A stretch of 64,000 nucleotides of DNA. It comes from Paracoccaceae bacterium Fryx2 (GTDB lineage Bacteria; Pseudomonadota; Alphaproteobacteria; Rhodobacterales; Rhodobacteraceae). Shown piece after piece: positions 6,736-15,012 of the stretch. The stretch lies in NCBI GenBank assembly GCA_032334235.1, contig JAVSGI010000005.1, positions 1,364,001 through 1,428,000 on the forward strand. Reading direction: 5' to 3'. Made by a program: the position numbers and the translations under genes. Each line of letters starts with the position of its first letter. Positions within the stretch are counted from its first letter, which is position 1. The notes under the pieces were generated by a model. That model saw only the letters and a program-made list of their open reading frames with translations, ran no database searches and had not been told where the DNA came from.

Positions 6736-8874
6736 TCATCCGAAAATCGCGTCGCCCCGGTCCTGCCAGAGGATCAGCTGGCCCCGGTATTCCGAGGTCG
6801 ACTGGTAGTGGCTGAGCCAGCGCTGCTGCTCGACGGTCAGGGACCGCCCTTCCCCATGCAGCCGGTCCAGATCCAGCGCCCGCCGGAAGCGTTCCAGCGC
6901 CGACTCTTCGGCCGCCGCCGCAGCTTTCGGCGCGCGATGCGCCGAGAGGTCGGCGACAAGGGCCGCCTGCATCTTGTCAACGGCCGCCGGTGGCATGATC
7001 GCGGAGCCGTCCTGCGGCAGCTCGGGGCGCGCCGGGGCCTTGCCGAACGTGGCCCGGACCACCTTGGCCTCGGGGTCGGGTGTCAGGGCCGGGGCAATGG
7101 CGTCCAGCGCCTCGCCCATCTCTGCCGCGGTGAACCGCTTGTGGGCCTTTTCCGCCGCCTTTTCCGATGCCAGCCAGGTGTTGCGCCGGCGGGCCAGTTC
7201 GCGCGCCCCGTCGACGTCGAAGAACTGTCCCTTCAGCTCGCAGGGCGCGTGGCCGAGATAGGCGTTGTCCTGGCTGTAGACGTGGACGCCCGCATGCAGG
7301 TCCGCAGGGTCGAAGCGGATGATCAGGCGCTGGCCTGCCACCGCATGCATCCAGTCGGACCAGTATTCGTTGCCCATGAACTTCACGCGGCCGCTCTTGC
7401 TGTCGGCCCGGAGCCCTTCTGCCCCCAACAGCCAAAGCCGCCGCTGCGCCTCGGTGGCCTTGCGGATCGGCGCGCAGGCGTAGCTTTCGTCGAACACCTC
7501 GGCGAAGGACCGCCCCCAGGCAACCTCGGACCGTCGCCCCTGCCGGGTGTTGTGTTCTTCGATCCCCTCGGCCACCACGGCCCGGAACACCTCCAGGTCG
7601 ATTGCCTTGCTGCCGTAGTTCTCCGGCTTGGCATCCGGGCGGTTGCCGGTATAGGCCCCGGCGAAACGCGGATCCTTGGCAATGGCATCGCACATGTCGC
7701 GGAACGACCGCTCGATCGGCTTCGACTGGCCGCTGTAGGGCGTGGCCCAGTGGATCTCGCATCCGAGGCTGACGAACAGGCCGGGAATGTCGTCTTCCCT
7801 GACCTTGAAACGATACCGCGTGCTGGCCCCGCCGGTGATCGCCTTGGCGGCAAATTCGCGCCCATTGTCGAGCAAGACATGGTGCGGGATGCCCCAACGC
7901 TCGATCATGTCGCCCGCGCAAAGCAGTACCGCCGTGCTGTTCGGCGTCACGTCGAGCCACCAGGCAAGGATTCGCCCGGAATAGATGTCCTGGAATGCCA
8001 CCATCTGCGGGCGCACGATCTGGGGCGCCTCGCCCCGCAGGCCGGGCCATTTCACGAACACGTCGAACTTGTGGAAGTCGGCGTTCACCGCCTCCAGCGC
8101 CACCAGACTGGTCTTGTCGCGCACCTGCATCGGAAACATGCGCTTGACCGCGTCGATCCCCGAACGTGCCAGCACCTGCGTCACCGCCGACACCGAGGCG
8201 TCGAGGCGGCGGCGCATGGTGCGTTCCGGCAGCACGTCCCAGCCCTTTGATTTCGCGATCGAAACACATTGCCGGTAACAGCTGCTGAAACTCGGCCCCT
8301 CCAGCCGCAGGAAGTCGCTCTTCAGCATCCCGAAGAAATCCGGGTCGCAATCCTTGTGGCGGCTGCGCTCGGCGGCGGCCCGATGGCGCGGCGCAAGGTA
8401 CGGCAGCCGGTCATCGACGCGCACGCCGTCGATCATGGCGAGCCAGTTCCACACCGTGCGCGCCCCCACGCCATCCAGACAGGCGACTTCGGTCACCGCC
8501 ATGTGCCGACCAAGCGAACTCTCCAGCGCCTCGACCTTCTGGATGATCAAAAGACGCGCCTTCGCCTGCGCTTTCACACTGTCCGGCAGGCCATCAAACC
8601 ATGCCCAGGCATCACTGCGCTCGGGCCGCGCCGGGGCGACCGACACTGCCACCGCCTGCAACAGCTTCTTCTGCGCTCGGGTCGGGAACAGCTTCCACGA
8701 ATATTCCCAGCCGCCGCCCCGGCCCGACCGGCGGCGTGCCAGACCCGGCTGCGCCCGCCAGGAGTTGCGCTTGATAACCTGTTCAACCCCCTGCCGGGAT
8801 TGCGGCAGGTCCGGCAGACCGCTGGCAGCGATTTCCTCCGTCGTCCACCATTCCTGAGAGGGGCGATGGGCCAT
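6736..8874 (-). CDS. MuA-like DDE transposase
   Basis: 712 residues from the ATG at 8874 (MAHRPSQEWW), which overlaps the ParB-like stop as TGATG. Domains in order: an N-terminal winged helix (WWTTEEIAASGLPDLPQS) as in the Mu end/enhancer-binding part, helical DNA-binding domains to ~residue 250, the RNase-H-fold core, and a basic C-terminus that should contact MuB. Catalytic acids visible are Asp266 (EAVNAD), Asp336 (LLDNGRE) and Glu388 (KPIERS), which fits the D,D-35-E type spacing of MuA. It joins phage ends to target DNA for integration and replicative transposition. Confidence 0.92.
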   Translation of the reverse strand: MAHRPSQEWWTTEEIAASGLPDLPQSRQGVEQVIKRNSWRAQPGLARRRSGRGGGWEYSWKLFPTRAQKKLLQAVAVSVAPARPERSDAWAWFDGLPDSVKAQAKARLLIIQKVEALESSLGRHMAVTEVACLDGVGARTVWNWLAMIDGVRVDDRLPYLAPRHRAAAERSRHKDCDPDFFGMLKSDFLRLEGPSFSSCYRQCVSIAKSKGWDVLPERTMRRRLDASVSAVTQVLARSGIDAVKRMFPMQVRDKTSLVALEAVNADFHKFDVFVKWPGLRGEAPQIVRPQMVAFQDIYSGRILAWWLDVTPNSTAVLLCAGDMIERWGIPHHVLLDNGREFAAKAITGGASTRYRFKVREDDIPGLFVSLGCEIHWATPYSGQSKPIERSFRDMCDAIAKDPRFAGAYTGNRPDAKPENYGSKAIDLEVFRAVVAEGIEEHNTRQGRRSEVAWGRSFAEVFDESYACAPIRKATEAQRRLWLLGAEGLRADSKSGRVKFMGNEYWSDWMHAVAGQRLIIRFDPADLHAGVHVYSQDNAYLGHAPCELKGQFFDVDGARELARRRNTWLASEKAAEKAHKRFTAAEMGEALDAIAPALTPDPEAKVVRATFGKAPARPELPQDGSAIMPPAAVDKMQAALVADLSAHRAPKAAAAAEESALERFRRALDLDRLHGEGRSLTVEQQRWLSHYQSTSEYRGQLILWQDRGDAIFG

Positions 8875-9743
8875 CAGAGAGACTCCCCATCTGCGGCGTT
8901 GTCTGACCGAATGGAAGCGTCGAGCAGGTCCTTCAGACCATCCGCGCGTTCTTCCACAAACCGCCGCCGGGCGGCTTTCGGTGCCCGATCCCATGCCTTG
9001 CAAAGGGCCAGAAACGCCTCTTCAACCGGGTCTTTAAGGGTGGGTTGAACCCCTGCCGCCTCTGCTGCGAAGGCCCGGCGTGCGGCGGCGGCGGTTTTGG
9101 CGCGCCCTTCGGCCAGCGCGTCGACCACCGCCATCCGCTCGCCCGAATTGCCGATCCTGGCGATGTGATAGAGGTCATCCATCACGATCCGGCGGGGCGC
9201 CTGACGCAGGCGGGCAACCTCCTGAACCGCCAGAGCGTCGCCAGCCGCGACGATGCGGCGGATCTGGCGCGGGGTCACACCCAGCACCTCCCCGATGAAT
9301 TCAGCAAAGGACATTTCTGTCCGTTGCTGACCTTGGCGGGCCAGACCACCGAAGACCCCGGCCTTCGTCTCTGGATGCAGCGCTTCATAGGCCCGCTTGC
9401 GGCCCGAAAGACTGACCGCCAGATCAAGGGCCGACGCATGCGCGGTGGAAAGGTTGGCATCGGCCTCCATCAGCCGGGCTTCCTGATCGGTGCAGGTCCA
9501 GATCCGCGCCGCAATCAGGGTGTCGCCACGCCGCCGGGCAACCTCCAGCCGGTGCCCACCGTCGATCAGCTGGAAGGCGCCCTTCACCTTGCGGACGTGG
9601 ATCGGGCTGGTGATGCCGCCAACTGCTTCTGCTGATTGCAGAATTGCCTGAACCGCCGCCTCGTTGACCGGGCGGACACGATCACGCACCTCGATCTGGT
9701 CAAGCGGCAGGTGGCTGATCTGGTCCGATTTCTCGATCGTCAT
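8874..9743 (-). CDS. ParB-like nuclease-domain protein in the Mu-like early region
   Basis: 289 residues from the ATG at 9743 (MTIEKSDQIS). The N-terminal ParB/Srx-type domain shows LDQIEVRDRVRPVNEAAV and the box LIDGGHRLEVARRRG. A helical HTH region (VTPRQIRRIVAAGDAL) follows. Such genes are common just upstream of MuA in alphaproteobacterial Mu-like phages, where they may bind phage DNA. It has no ParA partner here, so plasmid-style partitioning is unlikely. Confidence 0.78.
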   Translation of the reverse strand: MTIEKSDQISHLPLDQIEVRDRVRPVNEAAVQAILQSAEAVGGITSPIHVRKVKGAFQLIDGGHRLEVARRRGDTLIAARIWTCTDQEARLMEADANLSTAHASALDLAVSLSGRKRAYEALHPETKAGVFGGLARQGQQRTEMSFAEFIGEVLGVTPRQIRRIVAAGDALAVQEVARLRQAPRRIVMDDLYHIARIGNSGERMAVVDALAEGRAKTAAAARRAFAAEAAGVQPTLKDPVEEAFLALCKAWDRAPKAARRRFVEERADGLKDLLDASIRSDNAADGESL

Positions 9744-9744
9744 G

Positions 9745-10077
9745 TCAGCCCTTCCCGACCGCCCGGCGCAGCCGCGTGCCGGACAGGCGCGCGGGCACAT
9801 CCCCGGTGTCACGGTTGCGGCAAGGGCCGCACATCCTGTTGTGGATGCCTTCGCTCTCAAAGACCCGGCCGCAGCACAGGCAGGCACGCGGCCCGCGCTT
9901 GGCCTTGGCATCGGCCGCGCGCTGCGCCTCGTCCCGCAGACGCTCGGCCTGCGGGCGGGTATCGCTGGGCGCGCCGACCCGCTGGCCATCGGGATCGACC
10001 ACCACGAAGCCAGATCCCGGAACCCACACCACCTGGTGCCGTGCAAGGCCCGGTTTCGACCAGTTCTCCGTGCTCAT
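9745..10077 (-). CDS. Phage protein with a zinc-ribbon-like C-terminus
   Basis: 110 residues. The N-terminal half reads MSTENWSKPGLARHQVVWVP and continues with a beta-rich GSGFVVVDPDGQRVG element and a helix rich in Arg/Ala. The C-terminal half has two CxxC pairs (CLCCGRVF and CGPC), suggesting one zinc site. A closely related N-terminal half recurs at 26205-26383 in the rearranged phage remnant, where the zinc half is replaced by other sequence. Function unknown. Confidence 0.65.
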   Translation of the reverse strand: MSTENWSKPGLARHQVVWVPGSGFVVVDPDGQRVGAPSDTRPQAERLRDEAQRAADAKAKRGPRACLCCGRVFESEGIHNRMCGPCRNRDTGDVPARLSGTRLRRAVGKG

Positions 10078-10301
10078 GCCCTGTCCTTCCGCGCCAAAAG
10101 CAGCGTGATCCGCCCCAGCACCTGCCGCTCCGATAGCAGGCCCAGATCCTCGATCACCGCATCAACCGCCCGGCAGTACCGGGCCGTCGCGGCATCATGC
10201 TCGGGCGGCTGCGCCTCGGGTGCCTTCATCGCATCACGGGCCAGCAACGCCGTCCGCAGGTTGCCGATCATCCGGGTCCATTCGGCGGGAACGAAGCTCA
10301 T
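10074..10301 (-). CDS. Small phage protein (75 aa)
   Basis: Start at the ATG at 10301 (MSFVPAEWTRMIGNLRTALL), which overlaps the preceding stop as ATGA. The protein is mostly helical, with a central acidic/polar segment and a basic end (LLLARKDRA). No family recognised. It is absent from the related module at 26.4 kb. Confidence 0.55.
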   Translation of the reverse strand: MSFVPAEWTRMIGNLRTALLARDAMKAPEAQPPEHDAATARYCRAVDAVIEDLGLLSERQVLGRITLLLARKDRA

Positions 10302-10588
10302 GCCCCACCCCCGACCTTGAGCCCGAACCGCCCGCAAACCACCAGGAAGCCTTCGAGAACCTGAAGCACGCCCTGGGCTTCCAGGGCGCACAGGTCTTCC
10401 ACCGCAGCGTCCAGTTCCGCATTGGCCAGATCCAGCGCCAGCAGCTGCGCGCCTTCATCATCCGCCGCCATCACCTCGGCCGCGGCGATCCGCGCAATCC
10501 GCAGGCGCAGTTGCCGCCATATCGCCAGCGGGGATTTCGGGGGCGGCGCGGCAACCGCCCCCGCGGGGGCTTCGATAGTCGTGGTCAT
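10298..10588 (-). CDS. Small phage protein (96 aa)
   Basis: Start at the ATG at 10588 (MTTTIEAPAGAV), overlapping the stop of the 40-residue gene. A flexible Pro/Ala N-terminus is followed by a long acidic helix (LDLANAELDAAVEDLCALEA) and a hydrophobic end (LEGFLVVCGRFGLKV). It could be a small coiled-coil protein. Function unknown, and absent from the related module at 26.4 kb. Confidence 0.55.
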   Translation of the reverse strand: MTTTIEAPAGAVAAPPPKSPLAIWRQLRLRIARIAAAEVMAADDEGAQLLALDLANAELDAAVEDLCALEAQGVLQVLEGFLVVCGRFGLKVGGGA

Positions 10589-10707
10589 CTCAGGAACTCC
10601 GTCAGGATCAGGAAGACCGGCACGAAGGCGAACAGGCTGGCGGCGCCGATCAGATCGCCAAGCCAATGGTCATCGAAGCGCCGCAAGGCGGCTATGAGCC
10701 GGTGCAT
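10585..10707 (-). CDS. 40-residue membrane microprotein of the phage early operon
   Basis: The reading frame from the ATG at 10707 to the TGA at 10585-10587 encodes 40 residues. A basic amphipathic N-terminus (MHRLIAALRRFDDHW) precedes one hydrophobic segment (IGAASLFAFVPVFLILTEFL). The start overlaps the HU-like stop as TGATG and the stop overlaps the next start as ATGA. The same protein is encoded at 26380-26502 with the identical amino-acid sequence despite several silent base changes, which argues strongly that it is real and selected. A role at the membrane is inferred. Confidence 0.75.
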   Translation of the reverse strand: MHRLIAALRRFDDHWLGDLIGAASLFAFVPVFLILTEFLR

Positions 10708-11102
10708 CACACACCCGCCGCGGTCACAGCCTTCGCGGGCTTGAAGGTCAGCACGGTCTTCTCGGCCACAGCCACCTCGGCTCCCGTCGCCGGGTTGCGC
10801 GCGATCCTCGCCTTGCGGGTGCGCGGCGCAAAGACGCCAAAAGCCTTCAGGGTCACCGTGTCGCCGACATCCGCAGCCTTCGTGATCAGGTTGAGGACAT
10901 CGTCCAGGATCATGCGGACGTCGCTCTGGGCGATGCCGCGCAAGGCGGCGATGGTGGCAATAACATCGGTCTTGTTCAGTCGGGTCATCGTAGTTTCCTT
11001 TCGGGTTTGGGGGCCGAGCTTCGTGGCAATGGCGCGGGCAAGATCGCCCGCAAGAACTCGAAGCTCGGCGATTGACAGGGTGGATAGGTCGAGGGCGGGC
11101 AT
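10707..11102 (-). CDS. HU/IHF-like DNA-binding protein with H-NS-like N-terminal extension
   Basis: 131 residues from the ATG at 11102, which has AAGGA upstream. Residues ~40-131 are a typical HU/IHF-type domain (MTRLNKTDVIATIA, then GVFAPRTRKARIARNPATGAEV). Before it sits a 38-residue helix (LSTLSIAELRVLAGDLARAI) resembling the H-NS dimerisation helix. A second ribosome site (AAAGGAAA) precedes the internal ATG at 10988, so a short HU-only form may also be made. It may shape phage DNA for transposition, as host HU/IHF do for Mu. A second copy lies at 26502-26891. Confidence 0.8.
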   Translation of the reverse strand: MPALDLSTLSIAELRVLAGDLARAIATKLGPQTRKETTMTRLNKTDVIATIAALRGIAQSDVRMILDDVLNLITKAADVGDTVTLKAFGVFAPRTRKARIARNPATGAEVAVAEKTVLTFKPAKAVTAAGV

Positions 11103-11142
11103 CACGCGCGTTCCTTTTCGGGTTCGCCCTTCTGCGCGACCA

Positions 11143-11391
11143 TCACGCGGCCTCCTTTCTGGGTTTGGGGCGGGGGATGTCGCGCGGCCATTCGAGGTCG
11201 GAAGGCCAGTTGTCAGAAAACCACGCCATCACCCGTGCGGCAGTCTTCAGAGTGCAGCCACCGCCGCCCAAGAGGCGGACAAAGAACTTTCCGTCGTTGA
11301 CCGCGTAAGCACCCACCGTGGAAAGCTTCAGGCCCGAGTGATGGGCGTAGGCTTGCGCGACCGATAGGATGTTCTGGGTTGTCATTGGCAT
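11143..11391 (-). CDS. First gene of the leftward early operon, putative small regulator
   Basis: 82 residues from the ATG at 11391, with a second in-frame ATG at 11385. No clear ribosome site precedes either, so translation may be leaderless or nearly so. Helical N-terminus (ILSVAQAYAHHSGLKLSTVG), then FFVRLLGGGGCTLKTAARVM and a Trp-rich end (FSDNWPSDLEWP). By place it corresponds to ner of Mu, the early negative regulator, but sequence does not prove this. The last ~40 residues recur in the chimeric frame at 26891-27020. Confidence 0.6.
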   Translation of the reverse strand: MPMTTQNILSVAQAYAHHSGLKLSTVGAYAVNDGKFFVRLLGGGGCTLKTAARVMAWFSDNWPSDLEWPRDIPRPKPRKEAA

Positions 11392-11492
11392 CACGTATTT
11401 AGGATTTATCCTAACACCATAATTAGGCTTTCCCCAAGTTGTCAAGCGTGATATTGTTGGGCATTATCCCAAGTTACCTTGTTGGGAATGAA
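11392..11492. promoter_or_regulatory. Divergent operator/promoter region of repressor and early operon
   Basis: An AT-rich 100-bp gap between divergently transcribed genes. It holds a perfect dyad TTAGGAT-tt-ATCCTAA (11399-11414). It also holds two larger dyads with the same arms: CCCAA...TTGGG at 11433-11461 and at 11468-11486. Both begin CCCAAGTT and end TTGTTGGG. These are the expected binding sites for the LexA/CI-type repressor at 11493 and probably for a second early regulator at the TTAGGAT dyad. Confidence 0.65.
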
Positions 11493-12146
11493 ATGGATTT
11501 CGCAGCTAAGATCTTGGCTCGACTCGACGTGCTCGGCCTGAACGTGAATCAGGCAGAGGTGTTGAATGGTTTCCCGCAGGGCTACATCAGGGGCGTCGTC
11601 CGTGATGACGGTAAGCGTGCAGTTCCGAGCATCGAAAAGGCATCGAGCATCGCCACTGCGCTCGGTCTGGAGATCTACGTCGGCCCACCTCGCGCAACCG
11701 GCCCAGTCGAGACTGTCGTCCTCGGCAACGAAGACTTCACAGCCGTCCCCCGCCTGGATGCGCGGCTCTCTGCCGGACCAGGAGCAGAGAACGGCGACTC
11801 CTCAGTGCTCGAAAAGCTGGCCTTCCGCCGCGACTGGCTCGACCGCATGGGCGTGTCGCCCTCGAAGGCCGTTCTCGTCCAGGTCAAAGGCGACAGCATG
11901 GAACCGGGCCTGCACGACGGCGATCTGGCCCTGATCGACACCAACCGTACCACCGTCCGCAGCGGCCACGTCTACGCCATCACGGACACCGACGGCTCCA
12001 CCCGCGTCAAACGCCTCGACCTGGTCGACAACGGCCTGATCCTTCGCTCCGACGCCCCCGCCTACCCCGTAGAATTCCGCCCCTGCGACGACGCCAACCG
12101 GGTTCACATCATCGGCCAGGTGGTATGGTCGGGGCATACGTGGTGA
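11493..12146 (+). CDS. Phage repressor, LexA/CI-like with S24 peptidase domain
   Basis: 217 residues from the ATG at 11493. The N-terminal ~65 residues contain an HTH-like DNA-binding part (LNVNQAEVLNGFPQGYIRGV). The C-terminal half is an S24 domain with the catalytic serine in VKGDSMEPGL and the lysine in STRVKRLDL. The Ser/Lys dyad allows RecA-stimulated self-cleavage, so lysogeny would be SOS-sensitive, unlike classical Mu c. It is transcribed away from the early operon across an operator-rich gap. Codon use is slightly less GC-rich at its N-terminus. Confidence 0.88.
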   Translation: MDFAAKILARLDVLGLNVNQAEVLNGFPQGYIRGVVRDDGKRAVPSIEKASSIATALGLEIYVGPPRATGPVETVVLGNEDFTAVPRLDARLSAGPGAENGDSSVLEKLAFRRDWLDRMGVSPSKAVLVQVKGDSMEPGLHDGDLALIDTNRTTVRSGHVYAITDTDGSTRVKRLDLVDNGLILRSDAPAYPVEFRPCDDANRVHIIGQVVWSGHTW

Positions 12147-12150
12147 AGCT

Positions 12151-12178
12151 GACCCATAGACGCCTATGCCGCTGGGTC
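12151..12178 (+). terminator. Weak hairpin after the repressor gene
   Basis: GACCCA ... TGGGTC with a 16-nt loop directly follows the repressor stop. No T-run follows. It may act as a weak terminator or RNA stabiliser. Confidence 0.25.
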
Positions 12179-12253
12179 GACAAACCGAAGCGCCTTGACC
12201 GGGCACCTTTCGGTTCTGATGCTGCAACCAGCAAGATTCTAAAGGGTTAGATC

Positions 12254-12426
12254 ATGAAACGCCGCCTGCTGTCTGTCGCGCTACTGCTTCTGGCTGCCTG
12301 CGCCACACCGCAGGAAATTGAGAACCGGCCCGCCCAGGCAGAATTTGCATTGCCCCGCAATTATCAGGCTGTCTACGCCGACATGCTTCGGGCGATGCGC
12401 ATCTGCATGAACCCGGGCGCGGTGAT
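12254..12426 (+). pseudogene. Small lipoprotein, 5' part, interrupted by IS21 element
   Basis: Starts MKRRLLSVALLLLAACATPQ: a lipoprotein signal peptide with lipobox LLAAC, so the mature protein would be lipidated at Cys17 or so. After 57 codons the frame runs into the IS21 element and stops at 12440-12442. Joining 12426 to 15013 and dropping one copy of the 8-bp target duplication restores one frame of 145 residues. Whether it belongs to the phage or to the host is unclear. It lies on the repressor side of the phage. Confidence 0.75.
12419..12426. repeat. Target-site duplication, left copy
   Basis: GCGGTGAT, identical to 15005-15012, flanks the first IS21 element. Confidence 0.85.
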
Positions 12427-12575
12427 TGCGTGTTTCGCTTGATGGTGGGCATCGATTTCACGGGATCATGGGCAGTCATTTCGCGTGAAGCTGGGCACTG
12501 ATTTCGCGGGATCGCGGGCAGGTCTGGTCGGCAAATTGAGGATAGTTGCGCCTTCAGGAATGAAGGGGTGGCTTG

Positions 12576-14114
12576 ATGCCGACAGGACGATTGAACATGC
12601 GCCGGATACGAGATGTTTTGCGATTGAAGCTTGGGCAAGGCCTGAGCGAGCGGTCCATTGCCGCTTCCCTCGGTCTGAGCAAGGGGAGCGTCGGAAGCTA
12701 CACCCAACGGGCGCGTCATGCCGGGCTCACGTGGCCCTTGCCGGAGGGGATCGATGACGACAGCCTTGAACTTCTTTTGTTTCCAGCCCCGCCCACGGTG
12801 CCGGACGCGGAGCGGCTTGTGCCCGACTGGGCGGAGATTGACCGCGAGTTGCGCCGCCCTGGGGTGACGCGGATGCTGCTCTGGGAAGAATACCGTGCCG
12901 CGCACCCCGGGGGTTTTGCCTATACTTGGTTTTGCACGCATTACGAGGCTTGGAAGGGTCGGGTGCGCCCGACGATGCGCCAGACACATGTGGGCGGCGA
13001 GAAGGTGTTCGTTGACTTTGCCGGCGACACCATCGACGTGATCGACCCCACGACCGGCGAAGCGCGGGCCATGAAGCTGTTCGTGGCGGCAATGGGGGCA
13101 TCGAATCACACCTATGCCGAGGCGGTGGCATCGGAGGGGTTGGAAGATTGGATCCTCGCGCATATCCGGATGTTCGCCTTTCTGGGCGGCGTGCCAAAGG
13201 CGGTGGTTCCGGACAATCTGAAGTCCGCCGTGATCAAGGCAGACCGGTTTGATCCGGGGCTGAACCGGACCTATGCCGAGATGGCGGCGCATTATGGCAC
13301 CGCCGTTCTGCCCGCCCGGCCGCGCAAACCCCGGGACAAGGCGAAGGTGGAAGTGGCTGTCCAAGTGGCACAACGCTGGATTCTGGCGCGGCTGCGGAAC
13401 CACCGGTTCTTCTCATTGGCCGAGTTGAACGTGGCGATCCGGCGGCTGCTGGACGAGTTGAACATGCGCGTGATGCGCGGCTATGGCGCCAGCCGCGCCG
13501 ATCTGTTTGCCACTTTGGATCGGCCCAATCTTCAGCCCCTACCGCCCGAACCTTATGTCTTCGCCCGCTGGAAGCGCGCCCGCGTGGCACCCGACTATCA
13601 CGTTGAGGTCGACAGCTCATGGTATTCCGTGCCCTTCGCGCTGATCAAACAAGAGGTCGATGTTCGCACAAGCGGCCAGACGGTCGAGATATTCCATCGT
13701 GGTCAGAGGGTTGCGAGCCACGTGCGCACCCCGGGGCGGCGCAGCCATGTCACCGTGGCCGACCATATGCCATCGGCCCATCGTCGCTTTGCCGAATGGA
13801 CCCCGGCCAGAATGCTGGCGCAGGCAACCAAGACCGGCCCCGCCGTCGCCGCCTTTTGCGAGATGGTGATGGCTGACCGCCCCCATCCTGAACAGGGGTT
13901 CCGCACCTGCCTGGGTGTGCTGGCCTTGGTCAAAACCTATGGGCCGGAGCGCGTTGATGCGGCCTGCCAGCGGGGTGTGACCATCCGGGCCCGCACCGTC
14001 ACCTCCATTCGTTCGATCCTCAAGACCGGCCTCGATCGCGCCTTCCTGGAAGGCTCCGAAGAGGTCGCCCCCCTCCAGCACGCCAACATTCGTGGCGGCA
14101 GCTATTACCATTGA
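12576..14114 (+). CDS. istA: IS21-family transposase IstA
   Basis: 512 residues from the ATG at 12576, preceded by a GA-rich ribosome site. The N-terminal HTH (LSERSIAASLGLSKGSVGSY) is followed by an rve-type DDE core with acids in VFVDFAG, VPDNLKSAV and DKAKVEVAV, and a beta-rich C-terminus (VEVDSSWYSVPFALI). It cuts and joins the element ends together with IstB. Full length for the family. Confidence 0.92.
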   Translation: MPTGRLNMRRIRDVLRLKLGQGLSERSIAASLGLSKGSVGSYTQRARHAGLTWPLPEGIDDDSLELLLFPAPPTVPDAERLVPDWAEIDRELRRPGVTRMLLWEEYRAAHPGGFAYTWFCTHYEAWKGRVRPTMRQTHVGGEKVFVDFAGDTIDVIDPTTGEARAMKLFVAAMGASNHTYAEAVASEGLEDWILAHIRMFAFLGGVPKAVVPDNLKSAVIKADRFDPGLNRTYAEMAAHYGTAVLPARPRKPRDKAKVEVAVQVAQRWILARLRNHRFFSLAELNVAIRRLLDELNMRVMRGYGASRADLFATLDRPNLQPLPPEPYVFARWKRARVAPDYHVEVDSSWYSVPFALIKQEVDVRTSGQTVEIFHRGQRVASHVRTPGRRSHVTVADHMPSAHRRFAEWTPARMLAQATKTGPAVAAFCEMVMADRPHPEQGFRTCLGVLALVKTYGPERVDAACQRGVTIRARTVTSIRSILKTGLDRAFLEGSEEVAPLQHANIRGGSYYH

Positions 14115-14126
14115 GAAAGGACTAAA

Positions 14127-14888
14127 ATGCTGACCCATCCCACCCACGACCGACTGTTGGCGCTCGGCCTGACCGGCATTGCATCGGCGCTCGAAGAACA
14201 ACGCAGGTCAACCGCCTTCGACGCCCTCTCGTTCGAAGAGCGTCTCGGCCTGCTGGTCGACCGCGAGGCTGCAGAGCGCGACACCAAGAAACTGGCCTCC
14301 CGGCTCAAGTTTGCGGCTCTGCGCCAAGATGCCAGCGTCGAGGATCTGGACCTGCGCAGCCCACGTGGTCTTGACCGCAGTGTCATGGCGCATCTTGCCG
14401 ATGGCGGCTGGATCGCCCGGCACGAGAACCTGCTGATAACCGGGCCGACCGGTTTGGGCAAAAGCTGGATCGCCTGCGCCCTTGGCCACAAGGCGTGCCG
14501 GGATGGGCGGCCCGTCCTCTATCAACGTGCGCCGCGCATGTTCGAGGCCCTTGCTCTGGCCCGTGGCGATGGCCGCCATGAACGCATCCTCAAAACCATC
14601 GCCCGCATGGATGTGCTGATCATTGACGATTGGGGCCTCGCCGTCCTCACCGCCCCGGAGCGCCGTGACCTGCTGGAAATCCTCGAAGACCGCCACGGCC
14701 GCGCTTCCACCATCGTCACAAGCCAACTCCCCGTTGACCAGTGGCACGAAGCCATCGGCGACCCAACGCTCGCAGATGCCATCCTCGACCGCCTCGTTCA
14801 CAACGCACACCGCCTCACCCTCTCAGGTGAAAGCCTGCGCAGGCGCTCCGCCGTCACAAAAAAGCTTGACCAAATCGTTCAAGCCTGA
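14127..14888 (+). CDS. istB: IS21-family helper ATPase IstB
   Basis: 253 residues; AAA+ ATPase with Walker A GPTGLGKSW near residue 110 and Walker B VLIIDDWGL near residue 170. It assembles on DNA and presents the target to IstA. It follows istA by 12 bp. Intact. Confidence 0.92.
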   Translation: MLTHPTHDRLLALGLTGIASALEEQRRSTAFDALSFEERLGLLVDREAAERDTKKLASRLKFAALRQDASVEDLDLRSPRGLDRSVMAHLADGGWIARHENLLITGPTGLGKSWIACALGHKACRDGRPVLYQRAPRMFEALALARGDGRHERILKTIARMDVLIIDDWGLAVLTAPERRDLLEILEDRHGRASTIVTSQLPVDQWHEAIGDPTLADAILDRLVHNAHRLTLSGESLRRRSAVTKKLDQIVQA

Positions 14889-15004
14889 CTCCATGAAAGC
14901 GTCGGCCAGCCTGCCCACGATCCCGTGAAATGACTGCCCAGAATGGCGCGAAACGCGTGCCCACGATCGCGCGAAATCAGCGCCCATTCTCCGCGAAATC
15001 CGCA

Positions 15005-15012
15005 GCGGTGAT
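15005..15012. repeat. Target-site duplication, right copy
   Basis: GCGGTGAT, matching 12419-12426. Confidence 0.85.

Larger units (their letters stand above)
12427..15004 (+). mobile_element. IS21-family insertion sequence (first)
   Basis: 2578 bp, starting TGCG and ending CGCA, flanked by the direct repeat GCGGTGAT. Both ends carry several imperfect ~22-bp repeats built on TTTCGCG...TGGGCA, in inverted orientation at the two ends, as is typical of IS21 multiple terminal repeats. It carries istA and istB in the usual order. The intact genes and the perfect target duplication indicate a recent insertion. Confidence 0.92.

Noticed and set aside
5926-8250. 774-codon open frame antisense to the transposase and MuB-like genes
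   Set aside because: No domain-like pattern, no ribosome site, and the opposite strand encodes clear MuA and MuB motifs.
8874-9743. Plasmid partition function for the ParB-like gene
   Set aside because: No ParA partner or parS sites; the gene lies in a phage transposition operon where such proteins are usual.
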